Below, in pieces: positions 37,560 to 46,641 of a DNA stretch of 64,000 nucleotides; within the stretch, counting starts at the first letter, position 1, and each line of letters begins with the position of its first letter. Where the stretch lies: NCBI GenBank assembly GCA_039196715.1, contig JBCCUP010000007.1:30537-94536 (forward strand), written 5' to 3'. Both the position numbers and the translations under genes were made by a program. The notes under the pieces are model-generated. The model saw nothing but the letters and a program-made list of their open reading frames with translations. It made no database searches and was not told where the DNA came from. Source of the DNA: Pseudomonadota bacterium. Its GTDB lineage: Bacteria > Pseudomonadota > Gammaproteobacteria > CALCKW01.

Positions 37560-39947
37560 ATGCGACTGGAACAACCGCGAGAACACAGCGGCGTCCGCGA
37601 GCCCGGGCTGCTGGTGTTGCCGACCGGGGTGGAGCGCCACCCGGTACCCGGTGGTGGAACCCGTGCGGTGCAGCTCGAAGCCGGTGATGTGATCACGCTG
37701 GTCGACACCGAGGGTTTGCAGCCGATTGAATTCAGCTTCTTCAGTCCGGATGGGCGCTCCGACATCGGCATGCTGGGCGCCGCCAGTGCAGGCGTGCCGA
37801 ACGGGATTCAGCGGGCGCTGGCTGCTGGCGACGCCAGCGGCGCACGGGTGCGACGAGCGCTCGAACGGGCGGGTTTCGACCTGGCCAACGCCGACGCCGC
37901 GCGGGTGTTTGGCGAAGGCTCGCGGGCCGGTGACGTTGCCGAGTTCACGGCGGGTTGCGATGGCCTGTTGATCGTGTGCGCGGTGGGGGATGCCATGTTG
38001 CCACACGAGCAAACCCCCCCGACCGACGTCGTGCTCTACGTCACTCGCAGTCGCGTGCGACAGTACAAGGGCGGGGAGGATGGCGAACCCCTGACGGCGC
38101 CGACGCCACTGGCCGATCCGTTGCACGATGCGAACATTCAGCCTGGCCAGGCGCACGCCTACGAAGTGCGTGCGGGTCAGTACTTCCAGATACTCGATGT
38201 GCAGGGGCGTGAGTGCTCTGATTTCCAGGCCTTCGCCCTGCGGGACCTCGACCGCGGGCTCGAACGTGAGATCGACCCGACGGCCACGCGGTCTTTCAGC
38301 GGCCTGGGGTACCCCGCGCCGGGCTTGTACTCAAAGTACTGGACAGTCGATCAGACCCAACTCGTCGAGCTCGTCGCTGACACCTGCGGCCGACACGACA
38401 CCTTCGGCCTGGCGTGCACGTCGCGCTACTACGACGACCTCGGGTACCCGGGGCACATCAACTGCACCGACAACATGAACCGCGAGTTGGCTGCCTGGCA
38501 GATCCGACCGCGCGGGGGCTGGCCGGCGATCAATTTTTTCTTCAACACGATGCTCGACGACGCCAACGCGCTCGGCATGGACGACCCCTGGTCACGACCA
38601 GGCGAATACGTGTTGCTGCGGGCGGTGACCGATCTGCTGTGCGTTTCCACTGCGTGTCCGTGCGACATCGATCCGGCGAACGGCTGGAACCCCACGGATA
38701 TTCAGGTGCGGGTGTACAGCAAGAACGAGGACTTCAAACGCTCGATCGCTTTCAGAAAGAGCGCAGAGGCAGATATGGAAGAGACCCGCGAGACCGGTTT
38801 TCACGCGAGCTTTGCCGCGTACACGCGTGACTTCACCGAATACAACGGCTTTTGGCTGGCCAACCAGATGTCCAACGCCGGTGCGATCGCGGAGTACTGG
38901 GCCTGCCGCGAGAAAGCGGTTGTGATGGACCTGTCTCCGCTTCGCAAATACGAAGTGACTGGCCCGGATGCCGAGGCATTAATGCAACTGTGTGTCACCC
39001 GTAACATGAAAAAGCTGAGCGTTGGCCAAGTCGTTTACACAGCCATGTGTTACGAGCACGGTGGCATGATCGATGACGGCACGGTGTTTCGCCTCGCGGA
39101 CACCAACTTCCGTTGGATCGGGGGTTGCGACAGTTCCGGTGAGTGGTTGCGCGAGCAAGCGGCGAAGCACCAGCTCGACGTCTGGGTGCGCAACTCGACG
39201 AACCAGTTGGCGAACATTGCCGTGCAAGGTCCGTTGTCGCGGGACATCCTCGCCGAGGTGTTCTGGACGCCGCCTGCGCAATCCACCGTGGAGGAACTCG
39301 CGTGGTTCCGCTTCACCATAGCGCGCGTGGGCGACATGCACGGGGTGCCCGTGGTGGTGAGCCGCACGGGGTACACCGGCGAGTTGGGATACGAGGTGTT
39401 CTGCCATCCGCGCGACGCGGCGGCCGTGTTCGAGGCGATTCGCAAGGTCGGTGAGCCCCGTGGCATGCTGCCCTGCGGCCTCGCGGCGCTCGATATGCTG
39501 CGCATCGAAGCGGGGCTGATCTTCGCCAACTACGAGTTTTCGGACCAGACCGATCCGTTTGAAGCGGGTATCGGGTTCACGGTGCCGTTGAAATCCAAGG
39601 GAGACCCCTTCATCGGTCGCGAGGCTCTCGAGCGACGCAAGACGAACCCGCAAAAGGTGCTTGTCGGTCTGGAGATTGACAGCGGCACGGTGCCTGCCAA
39701 TGGCGATTGCGTGCGGTTGGGGCGAGCGCAGGTGGGCGAAATCACCTCAGCGATGAGGTCACCGATCCTCGGCAAGACCATCGCCATGGCGCGGGTCGAT
39801 GTCACGCACGCGGCGCCCGGTACAGCGCTTGAAGTCGGTCAACTCGACGGGTTGCAAAAACGGCTCGGTTGCCGCGTCGTGCGGCTCTCGCACTTCGATC
39901 CCGAAAAGCAACGCGTTCGGGGCCACTACACAGCCGAGAGCGCCTGA
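37560..39947 (+). CDS. tdm: Trimethylamine N-oxide demethylase
   Basis: A 795-aa enzyme that splits TMAO into dimethylamine and formaldehyde, with the formaldehyde passed to tetrahydrofolate. The N-terminal ~400 residues are a DUF1989-type metal domain with the cysteine cluster Cys361, Cys366, Cys368 (LLCVSTACPCD) and CTDNMNREL upstream. The C-terminal ~390 residues are a GcvT/aminomethyltransferase domain (DLSPLRKYEVTGPDAE, GYTGELGYEVFCHP, AGLIFANYEF). This two-domain order and length match Tdm of marine and methylotrophic bacteria. It is preceded by the tmo transporter genes and tmm lies 3 kb downstream. An alternative reading as a glycine-betaine or dimethylglycine demethylase is less likely because of the DUF1989 half. 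Confidence 0.9.
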   Translation: MRLEQPREHSGVREPGLLVLPTGVERHPVPGGGTRAVQLEAGDVITLVDTEGLQPIEFSFFSPDGRSDIGMLGAASAGVPNGIQRALAAGDASGARVRRALERAGFDLANADAARVFGEGSRAGDVAEFTAGCDGLLIVCAVGDAMLPHEQTPPTDVVLYVTRSRVRQYKGGEDGEPLTAPTPLADPLHDANIQPGQAHAYEVRAGQYFQILDVQGRECSDFQAFALRDLDRGLEREIDPTATRSFSGLGYPAPGLYSKYWTVDQTQLVELVADTCGRHDTFGLACTSRYYDDLGYPGHINCTDNMNRELAAWQIRPRGGWPAINFFFNTMLDDANALGMDDPWSRPGEYVLLRAVTDLLCVSTACPCDIDPANGWNPTDIQVRVYSKNEDFKRSIAFRKSAEADMEETRETGFHASFAAYTRDFTEYNGFWLANQMSNAGAIAEYWACREKAVVMDLSPLRKYEVTGPDAEALMQLCVTRNMKKLSVGQVVYTAMCYEHGGMIDDGTVFRLADTNFRWIGGCDSSGEWLREQAAKHQLDVWVRNSTNQLANIAVQGPLSRDILAEVFWTPPAQSTVEELAWFRFTIARVGDMHGVPVVVSRTGYTGELGYEVFCHPRDAAAVFEAIRKVGEPRGMLPCGLAALDMLRIEAGLIFANYEFSDQTDPFEAGIGFTVPLKSKGDPFIGREALERRKTNPQKVLVGLEIDSGTVPANGDCVRLGRAQVGEITSAMRSPILGKTIAMARVDVTHAAPGTALEVGQLDGLQKRLGCRVVRLSHFDPEKQRVRGHYTAESA

Positions 39948-40253
39948 GTTCTGACACCGGGATGTTGTAACGACGGAATGGTAATACAGGCCAGGGTCAT
40001 TTTTGCGCAGTCTCAACCGAGACTCGGTGTCATCGTGCCATGCGCCGCGACACGGTGACACAGCCGTGCTGAGCCATGCTTGTATGGTACGTGGTCCAAT
40101 ACTGCACCAAAAAAGGGAAGCGTATTGCCTGTGTTTGGGGGCAGTTGTATTGTTTTGGCGTTGCGGTGCAAACAGCTGAGCAGTTGCGATGCCATGCCTG
40201 TCATCCCACCGAAACCGTGAACGTCCCGAGGGACTGCCACTCAGTGAGCGTCG
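39948..40253. other. Intergenic region downstream of tdm
   Basis: A 306-nt stretch. It contains an imperfect 11-bp inverted repeat (40027-40061, listed separately) and AT-richer sequence around 40085-40170 that may carry the promoter of the next gene, but no clear -35/-10 pair. No RNA gene or long frame is supported. Confidence 0.45.
40027..40061. repeat. Inverted repeat after tdm
   Basis: Arms GTGTCATCGTG (40027-40037) and CACGGTGACAC (40051-40061) pair over 10 of 11 bases around a 13-nt loop. No T run. Either a stem-loop ending the tdm transcript or a protein-binding site. Confidence 0.5.
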
Positions 40254-40982
40254 ATGGACATAGTGTGTTTTCAACACCACGACGATGAACACGCCGGGTA
40301 CTTTCGTACCCTGCTGGCGAGAGACGGTCACAAGCTCGACACCGTGATGCTGCACCGCGGCGAACGCATCCCCGAGGTCGCGGCCTTCGACGCCCTGTGG
40401 GTGCTCGGCGGGCCGATGGATGTGTGGCAAACCGATCAACACCCTTGGCTGAGGGCCGAAGTCGACGCGATCCAACGTGCCGTTGTTGACCGCGGCATGC
40501 CGTACCTCGGGCTGTGCCTCGGCCACCAGTTGCTGGCGCTTGCGTTGGGCGGCAAGGTGGGACCGGGCACGCCCGAAATCGGTGTGCTACCGGTCGAGCT
40601 CACGCCCGCTGGGCGCGGCGATGCGTTCACCGCGGGGTCGCCAGCGCACTTTCACGCGCTGCAATGGCACAGCGCCGAGGTGACGGTGGCACCGTCTGGC
40701 GTGTCGATTCTCGCCGTGAGCCCGGTTTGCGCGGTGCAGGCGATGCAGTTCGGCAACACCGCGTTTTCCTGCCAGTTCCACCTTGAAGCCGAAGCGGACA
40801 CCGTCGCAACCTGGGCCGCGGTACCGGCGTACCGTGACGCCTTGCACGCGGCGCTCGGTGCCGACGGTGCAGGGCAGCTGGCCGCGTCGTGCGATGCGCA
40901 CCTCGCCGACATGAACACCTTGTGCGAGCAGTTGTACGCCAACTGGCTCGCGTGCGCCGAGCGCGCGGTGGCGCGGGCGTGA
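40254..40982 (+). CDS. Class I glutamine amidotransferase (GMP-synthase-like)
   Basis: A 242-aa stand-alone GATase I domain. The nucleophile elbow is LGLCLGHQLLALAL near Cys86 and the catalytic His-x-Glu pair is in CQFHLEAEAD near residue 178. WVLGGPMDVWQTDQHPWL matches the oxyanion-strand region. Such proteins hydrolyse glutamine or gamma-glutamyl amides. No synthetase partner is adjacent. Between tdm and amt, a role in handling gamma-glutamyl amines or released ammonia is a reasonable guess. Confidence 0.82.
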   Translation: MDIVCFQHHDDEHAGYFRTLLARDGHKLDTVMLHRGERIPEVAAFDALWVLGGPMDVWQTDQHPWLRAEVDAIQRAVVDRGMPYLGLCLGHQLLALALGGKVGPGTPEIGVLPVELTPAGRGDAFTAGSPAHFHALQWHSAEVTVAPSGVSILAVSPVCAVQAMQFGNTAFSCQFHLEAEADTVATWAAVPAYRDALHAALGADGAGQLAASCDAHLADMNTLCEQLYANWLACAERAVARA

Positions 40983-41133
40983 ACCGCCTGATGCGCGGCA
41001 GCGATGTGCCAGACCACGCCGTGACGACAGGCGGCGTTTGCGCACACGGCCGATCGCCTTCAGCCACACCGATTCACCCCACTTGGACAGCCGACGTGCT
41101 GCCAACATCACCAACAACAACGAGGAGTGCTTA

Positions 41134-42507
41134 ATGGAAGAGGAAATTGCCAAACTCGCGGCGGAGGTCGCGGCCCTGCAGTCGAGCAGCGGGGGGACAA
41201 ACACCGCGCTCGCAGAGACCTACTACTACCTCTCGATCCCGCTGATGGTGCTCATCCACGTGGGCTTTCTCGCCTACGAAATGGGAGCGTCACGGACCAA
41301 GAACGTGTTGGCGTCCGGCATCAAGAACATCCTGGCCTTCGCCTTTCTCGTGCCGACCTTCTTCCTGTTCGGCTTCTGGGTGTACTGGGCCTTCCCGACC
41401 GGATTCAGCCTCACGGCGGGCGGCATGGAAATCAGCGGCTCGGAATACGCAGCGTACTTCCTGCCGTGGTCGGAGGGCATGGGCCCGAACACAGCCGACG
41501 ATTCCAGCGGTGTGTTCTGGGGTGCATTCACGCTGTTTGCTGCGACCACCGCCTCGATAATGTCGGGCGCGGTCATCGAACGGATCAAACTGGTGGGCTT
41601 CATCATCCTGGCCATTGTGCTTGGCGCGTTTGCCTGGGTGTTGGCGGCGGCCTGGGGCTGGCATTCCGACGGTTGGCTGGTCACCGAATTCGGCTACCAC
41701 GACTTCGGCGCGGCCGGTGTGGTGCACATGGTGGCGGGTTTCTTTGCGCTCGGTGTGCTGATCAACCTCGGGCCCCGCATCGGCAAGTTCACCAACGGCC
41801 AGGCGAATCACATCGCGGGCCACAGCATGCCGCTGACCCTGATCGGCCTGATGACGATCATCGTCGGCTTCTGGGGCTTCCTGATGGCCTGCGCCATCTT
41901 TCCGGGTGAGGCCTGGTCGTGGGATTCGGTGGCGTTCGGCACCATCTACGGCACACCGGTCACGCTGTCTGCGCTCGCCTTCAACATCCTCATGGGCTTC
42001 GCGGGCGGCATCATCGGCGCCTGGGTGGTCACGCGCGACCCGTTCTGGATGATGTCAGGCGCGCTCGGCGGCATCATCTCCTGTGCAGCGGGCCTCGACC
42101 TCTGGTGGCCGCCAATGGCGTTTGCAATCGGTTTTGTCGGCGCGTGCTTCATGCCGGCGTCGGCGCGCTTCTTCGAGAAGATGGGCCTCGATGACGCGGT
42201 TGGCGCGGTCACTGTCCACGGCACGTTGGGCGCCTGGGGCGTGCTGGCGGTTGGCATCTTTGCGTCCGGCTACCCGGCGCTGCCCGGTGAGGGTGTCGCC
42301 CTGACGTCGTTGACCGGCCAGATCGTCGGCCTGATCGTCATGTTTGCCTGCGGCTTCATTCCGGGTTACGTGCTCTCGCTGCTGCTCAACATGTTCGGCA
42401 TGTTGCGCGTGCCTGAACACGCCGAGATCGATGGCCTCGACATCACCAAGGTGCCGGCAGTCGCTTACCCGGAAGGGCCGAGCGCGACGTCTGCCGGCAA
42501 CAGCTGA
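41134..42507 (+). CDS. amt: Ammonium transporter (Amt/MEP family)
   Basis: A 457-aa channel/transporter with about eleven membrane helices. The twin-histidine pore is visible: GAAGVVHMVAGFFAL and GAVTVHGTLGAWGV. The N-terminus adds a short charged helical segment (MEEEIAKLAAEVAALQ) before the first membrane span. GAGGAG ribosome site. It probably recovers ammonia or takes up methylammonium released by TMAO catabolism. No glnK is next to it; instead a 56-aa membrane protein follows. Confidence 0.92.
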   Translation: MEEEIAKLAAEVAALQSSSGGTNTALAETYYYLSIPLMVLIHVGFLAYEMGASRTKNVLASGIKNILAFAFLVPTFFLFGFWVYWAFPTGFSLTAGGMEISGSEYAAYFLPWSEGMGPNTADDSSGVFWGAFTLFAATTASIMSGAVIERIKLVGFIILAIVLGAFAWVLAAAWGWHSDGWLVTEFGYHDFGAAGVVHMVAGFFALGVLINLGPRIGKFTNGQANHIAGHSMPLTLIGLMTIIVGFWGFLMACAIFPGEAWSWDSVAFGTIYGTPVTLSALAFNILMGFAGGIIGAWVVTRDPFWMMSGALGGIISCAAGLDLWWPPMAFAIGFVGACFMPASARFFEKMGLDDAVGAVTVHGTLGAWGVLAVGIFASGYPALPGEGVALTSLTGQIVGLIVMFACGFIPGYVLSLLLNMFGMLRVPEHAEIDGLDITKVPAVAYPEGPSATSAGNS

Positions 42508-42531
42508 TTCACGAACAGAAGGAGATAACCC

Positions 42532-42702
42532 ATGGGTTCACCTGTTGAAGCAACCTGGACCGGCTTTGAAGGCGCCATGTACACCGGTGCCGGCTCGGGC
42601 ATGGAAGGGGTCTGGGCGTTCATCGCGCTCGGGCTGTGCGTGCTTGCGATCGTGCTCGGTGCCGCGCACGAGTCCAGTTCCTACCACAACGGCAAGGGCT
42701 GA
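42532..42702 (+). CDS. 56-aa single-pass membrane protein downstream of amt
   Basis: A frame of 56 codons starting MGSPVEATWTGFEGAM, with the optimal ribosome site AAGGAGATAACC. One membrane segment, VWAFIALGLCVLAIVLGAA (near residues 27-45), is followed by a polar tail HESSSYHNGKG. It begins 24 nt after the amt stop and is followed by a strong terminator, so it is the last gene of the amt unit. I recognise no family. A small modulator or partner of the transporter is plausible. Confidence 0.8.
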   Translation: MGSPVEATWTGFEGAMYTGAGSGMEGVWAFIALGLCVLAIVLGAAHESSSYHNGKG

Positions 42703-42728
42703 ACGCAGACGGTCTGAGCGCCGTCATC

Positions 42729-42768
42729 AAAAAAGGGCCTGAACACGCGGTTCAGGCCCTTTTGTTTT
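42729..42768. terminator. Bidirectional terminator between amt unit and tmm
   Basis: A 14-bp stem AAAAGGGCCTGAAC (42731-42744) and GTTCAGGCCCTTTT (42750-42763), loop ACGCG, flanked by a T-rich tail on the plus strand and six A's (T's on the minus strand) on the other side. Serves both convergent transcripts. Confidence 0.93.
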
Positions 42769-42808
42769 TCAGACACCCGGGCGCACCGCGGTGCGCCTGC
42801 GAGTCCAC

Positions 42809-44149
42809 TCAGTTTTCGAGGTAACTTTCCATTGAGTCGTCCAGCGCATCCTTCCACGGGGTGTGGTGGAGCGGCGCCACGGTGCCGGTGATCACCGATT
42901 TGTAGGCGTTGTTTCGGAAGGTCATGATGTCTTCCTTCTTGTGCTTCTTCCACTGGAAGAACGCTTCGTTTGCGCCGTCGACATCGAAACTCGGGTAGTC
43001 GGTGTCGGCAATCAGTTCCTTGACGTAGTCGCCTTGGTAGACGATGCAACCGTAGTCGTCTTCGAGCGCGTCTTCGGCCGCGACACGGTCGACCACGTCC
43101 TGTTCACGCGCTGCCGCATCCGGGACCTCGATGCGGTCCATGATGATGTCACGTGCGTACCAGGCCTGTGCATCGAACATGTTGAAGGTGTACCACTGGT
43201 CCTGCATGCCGAGGTAGAAGAGTTTCGGGTTCGGGTTGAACACCACGCCCTTGTAGAGATCCGCCGACGCGAGACGGTTGGCGGTCTTGAGGGTGAGCTC
43301 AGGGTCCATGAAGGGAAAGTGGTGCAGGTAACCCGTGCAGAGGATGATCGCGTCAACCTCGGCTGTGCTGCCGTCCTTGAAGGCGCAGGTGTTGCCCGAG
43401 ACCGAGGTCAACAGCGGGACCTCGGTCCAGTTGTCTGGCCATTTGTACCCCATCGGTGCCGTACGGTGACTGACCGTGACAGACTTGCATCCGTACTTCC
43501 AGCACTGCGAGCCGATGTCTTCGGCCGAGTAGCTGGTGCCGATGATCAGAAGATCCTTGTTCTTGAACTCGACCGCGTCGCGAAAATCGTGGGCGTGCAA
43601 CACGCGGCCGTTGAACCGGTCGAGGCCATCGAAATCCGGCACATTGGGCGTGGAGAAATGCCCACTGGCCACGACGACATTGTCGAAGGTCTCGGTGTAC
43701 TCGTTGTCGTTGACGAGGTCGTGCGCGCGGACGGAGAACCGACCACTGGCGTTGTCGTAGGTGACCTGGCGTACCGGCGTGCGAAAGCGGATCCAGTCGC
43801 GCACGTTGGCCTGCTGCACGCGGCCCTGAATGTAGTCAAAGAGGACGGCGCGTGGCGGGTAGCTGGCGATCTGCTTGCCGAAATGCGCCTCGAAGCTGTA
43901 GTCGGCAAACTCCAGGCCTTCCTTTGGGCCGTTTGACCACAGGTAGCGGTACATCGAGCCGTGCACCGGCTCACCGTACTCGTCGAGGCCCGTGCGCCAG
44001 GTGTAGTTCCAGAGGCCACCCCAGTCCGACTGCTTCTCGAAGCACACAACCTCGGGGATCTCTGCACCGGCTGCCGCGGCGGATTGAAACGCTCTGAGTT
44101 GGGCCAAACCGGAGGGTCCGGCGCCAATCACTGCCACTCGTTTGCCCAT
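42809..44149 (-). CDS. tmm: Trimethylamine monooxygenase
   Basis: A 446-aa flavin-containing monooxygenase that oxidises TMA to TMAO with NADPH and oxygen; related enzymes also take dimethylsulfide. FAD motif [15 protein letters not shown] at residues 6-20, FMO-type block [13 protein letters not shown] near 164, and NADPH motif [11 protein letters not shown] near 187. Long stretches ([42 protein letters not shown] in pieces) match the marine Tmm enzymes such as that of Ruegeria almost residue for residue. It diverges from an XRE-cupin regulator gene and converges on amt. Confidence 0.93.
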   Translation of the reverse strand: MGKRVAVIGAGPSGLAQLRAFQSAAAAGAEIPEVVCFEKQSDWGGLWNYTWRTGLDEYGEPVHGSMYRYLWSNGPKEGLEFADYSFEAHFGKQIASYPPRAVLFDYIQGRVQQANVRDWIRFRTPVRQVTYDNASGRFSVRAHDLVNDNEYTETFDNVVVASGHFSTPNVPDFDGLDRFNGRVLHAHDFRDAVEFKNKDLLIIGTSYSAEDIGSQCWKYGCKSVTVSHRTAPMGYKWPDNWTEVPLLTSVSGNTCAFKDGSTAEVDAIILCTGYLHHFPFMDPELTLKTANRLASADLYKGVVFNPNPKLFYLGMQDQWYTFNMFDAQAWYARDIIMDRIEVPDAAAREQDVVDRVAAEDALEDDYGCIVYQGDYVKELIADTDYPSFDVDGANEAFFQWKKHKKEDIMTFRNNAYKSVITGTVAPLHHTPWKDALDDSMESYLEN

Positions 44150-44365
44150 CTACTCACTCTCCTTCAGGGTTGGTTGGAATGACACACTTGTATCGCAACT
44201 TATCGGCATCGTGACACGTAGAGCACGGGTCGCCGTATCGCACAATCGCCTCCTTTTGCAGCGACGCCGCACCGCGCGACGATCGCGGCGCGGCGTCCGC
44301 CGGTGTGGCGGCCGTCGGTCGCGCGGTGTAGGTTGTGCACTCGTCTGGAGGACGGTAGGCGCAAC

Positions 44366-44980
44366 ATGCAGTCGCAAAACGAGGACGCAGCCGGTGACAA
44401 GGACGCGGTCTCGCCACTCGAGAAAGCCATCGGCAAACAGGTACACGAGTACCGTTCCGCGCTCGGCATGACACTGGCAGCGCTCTCGCGCACCACCGGG
44501 TTGTCGACCGGGATGCTCTCGAAGATCGAAAACGGCCAGACATCGCCGTCGCTTGCGACCTTGCGCGCCTTGGCAGCAGCGTTGAACGTGCCGGTTACCG
44601 CGCTGTTCAGGCGCTTCGAAGAACAACGCGACGCAAGCTACGTGCGTGCGGGCGAGGGCTTGCCGATCGAGCGACGCGGTACGCGCGCCGGGCACGAGTA
44701 CCGCCTGCTTGGCCACAGTGTGGGTGACAAGACCTTGGTCGAGCCGTTTCTGATCACCCTGCGCGAAGGCAGCGAGGTCTTCCCGTTGTTTCAGCACGCC
44801 GGGCAGGAGTTCATCTACATGCTCAGTGGCGAAGTGGTCTACCGCTACGGCGAGAAGCTCTACCACCTTCGCCCGGGTGACTCGCTCTTCTTCGACGCTG
44901 ACGCACCGCACGGCCCCGAGACGCTGATTGCCCTGCCGGCGGAGTTTCTGGCGTTCATCGTGCGAGATGACGGTAACTGA
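44366..44980 (+). CDS. XRE-cupin transcriptional regulator
   Basis: A 204-aa regulator. The N-terminal helix-turn-helix is GMTLAALSRTTGLSTGMLSKIENGQTSPSLATL in the span 34-66. The C-terminal cupin (near 125-195) has FQHAGQEFIYMLSGEV and YHLRPGDSLFFDADAPHGPE with a likely metal-binding His/Glu set. This class often senses the substrate or product of an amine or amino-acid pathway. It diverges from tmm (216-nt gap) and precedes mgsA by 95 nt, so both are candidate targets. The inverted repeat at its stop codon may be a binding site. Confidence 0.88.
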   Translation: MQSQNEDAAGDKDAVSPLEKAIGKQVHEYRSALGMTLAALSRTTGLSTGMLSKIENGQTSPSLATLRALAAALNVPVTALFRRFEEQRDASYVRAGEGLPIERRGTRAGHEYRLLGHSVGDKTLVEPFLITLREGSEVFPLFQHAGQEFIYMLSGEVVYRYGEKLYHLRPGDSLFFDADAPHGPETLIALPAEFLAFIVRDDGN

Positions 44981-45001
44981 TTTTCCTCGTATGAAAAATC
45001 A
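44978..45001. promoter_or_regulatory. Inverted repeat upstream of mgsABC-gmaS
   Basis: TGATTTT (44978-44984) and AAAATCA (44995-45001) with a 10-nt centre, beginning at the regulator's own stop codon. It lies just upstream of a promoter-like TTGACG (45013-45018), a typical place for a regulator site. Confidence 0.45.
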
Positions 45002-45012
45002 TCCACTCACGG

Positions 45013-45041
45013 TTGACGCTGTCCTGGCCCGGACGTACCCT
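45013..45041 (+). promoter_or_regulatory. Possible promoter of the mgsABC-gmaS operon
   Basis: TTGACG (45013-45018), 17-nt spacer, TACCCT (45036-45041). The -10 matches consensus at only three positions, but the location 35 nt before mgsA fits. Confidence 0.35.
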
Positions 45042-45075
45042 TTCATGCTGATGTAGCTGCAGATACGAGAACCAC

Positions 45076-45963
45076 ATGTGCGGGATAGTCGGGCTGTACG
45101 CCAAGCGTGACACCATATCGGAGCGCCTCGGTACCTTGCTGGCAGAGATGCTGGTGCAGATGGGTGACCGCGGACCGGACAGCGCGGGTGTCGCGCTCTA
45201 CCGCGGTGCCGGGCAGGGCAAAAAACTGTCGGCTCGCGTCGCCGATGACGCGCAACGCGCTGCGCTGGTCGAGACTGCGCGTGAGCAGATCGGCTGCTCG
45301 GCGCAGGTGCTCGGCGCACACGTGCTGCTGACCGGCGAGGTCGGCCCGCAGACCGTGGCGTGGCTTGCACAGCACTGCCCGCAGGCCGATGTCATGAGCG
45401 TCGGCGAGCGCATCGAAATCTACAAGGAGGCGATGCACCCGGACGACTTCGTCTCGCGCTACGACCTGGGCGCCGTGCGCGGCAGCCACGCGTTGGGCCA
45501 CACCCGCATGGCCACCGAAAGCGCGGTCACCACCCAGGGATCTCATCCGTTTTCCACCGGGCAGGACCTGTGTTTGGTGCACAACGGCTCGCTGTCGAAC
45601 CACAACCGCTTGCGGGCCCAGCTCGAACGAGCAGGGTTGCAGTTCAAGACCGAGAACGATTCCGAAGTGGCTGCGGGTTACCTCGCCCACCGCCTGAGTG
45701 AGGGCGATTCCCTGGCCGATGCGCTGTCGGCTGCGCTCGAAGACCTCGACGGCTTCTACACCTTTGCCATTGGTACACGCGAGGGCTTCGCGGTGCTGCG
45801 TGACCCCATAGCCTGCAAGCCGGCGGTGCTCGCCGAGACCGATGACTGGGTTGCGATGGCGTCCGAGTACCGGGCCATTGCCCGTTTGCCCGGGGCAACG
45901 GAGGCGCGTGTCTGGGAACCCGAACCCGGCCAGATCTACACCTGGGAGCGAGAAGCGGCATGA
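45076..45963 (+). CDS. mgsA: N-methylglutamate synthase subunit A (class II amidotransferase)
   Basis: A 295-aa Ntn amidotransferase. Nucleophile Cys2 in MCGIVGLYAKRD; DRGPDSAGVALY, GHTRMATES, LVHNGSLSNHNRL and ENDSEVAAGYLA are the GATase II motifs. In the N-methylglutamate pathway it would release methylamine from gamma-glutamylmethylamide. It overlaps mgsB by 4 nt. Clearly paralogous to the subunit at 28170 but shorter in the central region. Confidence 0.88.
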   Translation: MCGIVGLYAKRDTISERLGTLLAEMLVQMGDRGPDSAGVALYRGAGQGKKLSARVADDAQRAALVETAREQIGCSAQVLGAHVLLTGEVGPQTVAWLAQHCPQADVMSVGERIEIYKEAMHPDDFVSRYDLGAVRGSHALGHTRMATESAVTTQGSHPFSTGQDLCLVHNGSLSNHNRLRAQLERAGLQFKTENDSEVAAGYLAHRLSEGDSLADALSAALEDLDGFYTFAIGTREGFAVLRDPIACKPAVLAETDDWVAMASEYRAIARLPGATEARVWEPEPGQIYTWEREAA

Positions 45964-46631
45964 CCACATTCGATCTCAACGACGGTGTGCGTGCACTCAA
46001 TGCGCACTTGCATGGCGAGGTGACCGGTGAGCTCAGCGCAGTCAACCCGGCTGGTCGCCACGCCGTCGCGGTTGGTGCGACCGGGGCTCACTCGGTGTCG
46101 ATCGACGGCAACGTCGGCTATTACTGCGGTGGCATGAACCAGCTCGCCGACATCGAAGTGCGCGGTAACGCGGGGCCCGGGCTGGCGGAAAACATCATGT
46201 CCGGTCGGGTGCACGTGCGCGGCGACGCCTCACAGTACTGTGCCGCCACCGGCCACGGCGGGCTGGTGGTGGTCGACGGCAACGCGTCTTCGCGCTGCGG
46301 TATCTCGATGAAGGGCGTCAACGTCGTGGTGCGTGGCAACGTTGGCCACATGAGCGCATTCATGGCGCAGAAGGGATGTCTTGTGGTGTGTGGCGATGCC
46401 GGGGACGCGCTTGGTGACTCGCTCTACGAGGCGCGCCTCTACGTGCGCGGCAGCGTGGCGAGCCTCGGCGCCGATTGCGTGCAGAAGCCCATGGAGGCAG
46501 AGCACCTCGACGAGCTTGGTGCCTTGCTGCACGAGGCGGGTGTGACCGGTGTCGATCCTGCCGAATTCACGCGCTACGGCTCGGCGCGCAAGCTCTACCA
46601 CTTCGACATCGACAACGCGTCGGACTACTGA
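45960..46631 (+). CDS. mgsB: N-methylglutamate synthase subunit B (GXGXG domain)
   Basis: A 223-aa beta-helix protein equal to the GltB C-terminal domain: VSIDGNVGYYCGGMNQ, VHVRGDASQYCAATGHGG, VVVDGNASSRCGISMKG and VVVRGNVGHMSAFMAQKG are successive coils. It lacks the N- and C-terminal extensions of the module 1 counterpart. It starts within the end of mgsA (ATGA overlap) and is 10 nt from mgsC. Confidence 0.88.
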   Translation: MTTFDLNDGVRALNAHLHGEVTGELSAVNPAGRHAVAVGATGAHSVSIDGNVGYYCGGMNQLADIEVRGNAGPGLAENIMSGRVHVRGDASQYCAATGHGGLVVVDGNASSRCGISMKGVNVVVRGNVGHMSAFMAQKGCLVVCGDAGDALGDSLYEARLYVRGSVASLGADCVQKPMEAEHLDELGALLHEAGVTGVDPAEFTRYGSARKLYHFDIDNASDY

Positions 46632-46641
46632 GGAAGCAGGC

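Noticed and set aside
39948..40253. A riboswitch upstream of the GATase gene
   Set aside because: The inverted repeat at 40027-40061 is too simple and does not match any class I can recall. A covariance search would be needed to reopen this.
41010..41060. A sigma54 (GG-N10-GC) promoter upstream of amt
   Set aside because: AGGCGGCGTTTGCGC has GG and GC 10 bp apart but lacks the conserved TGGCAC and TTGC contexts, and chance matches are frequent in GC-rich DNA.
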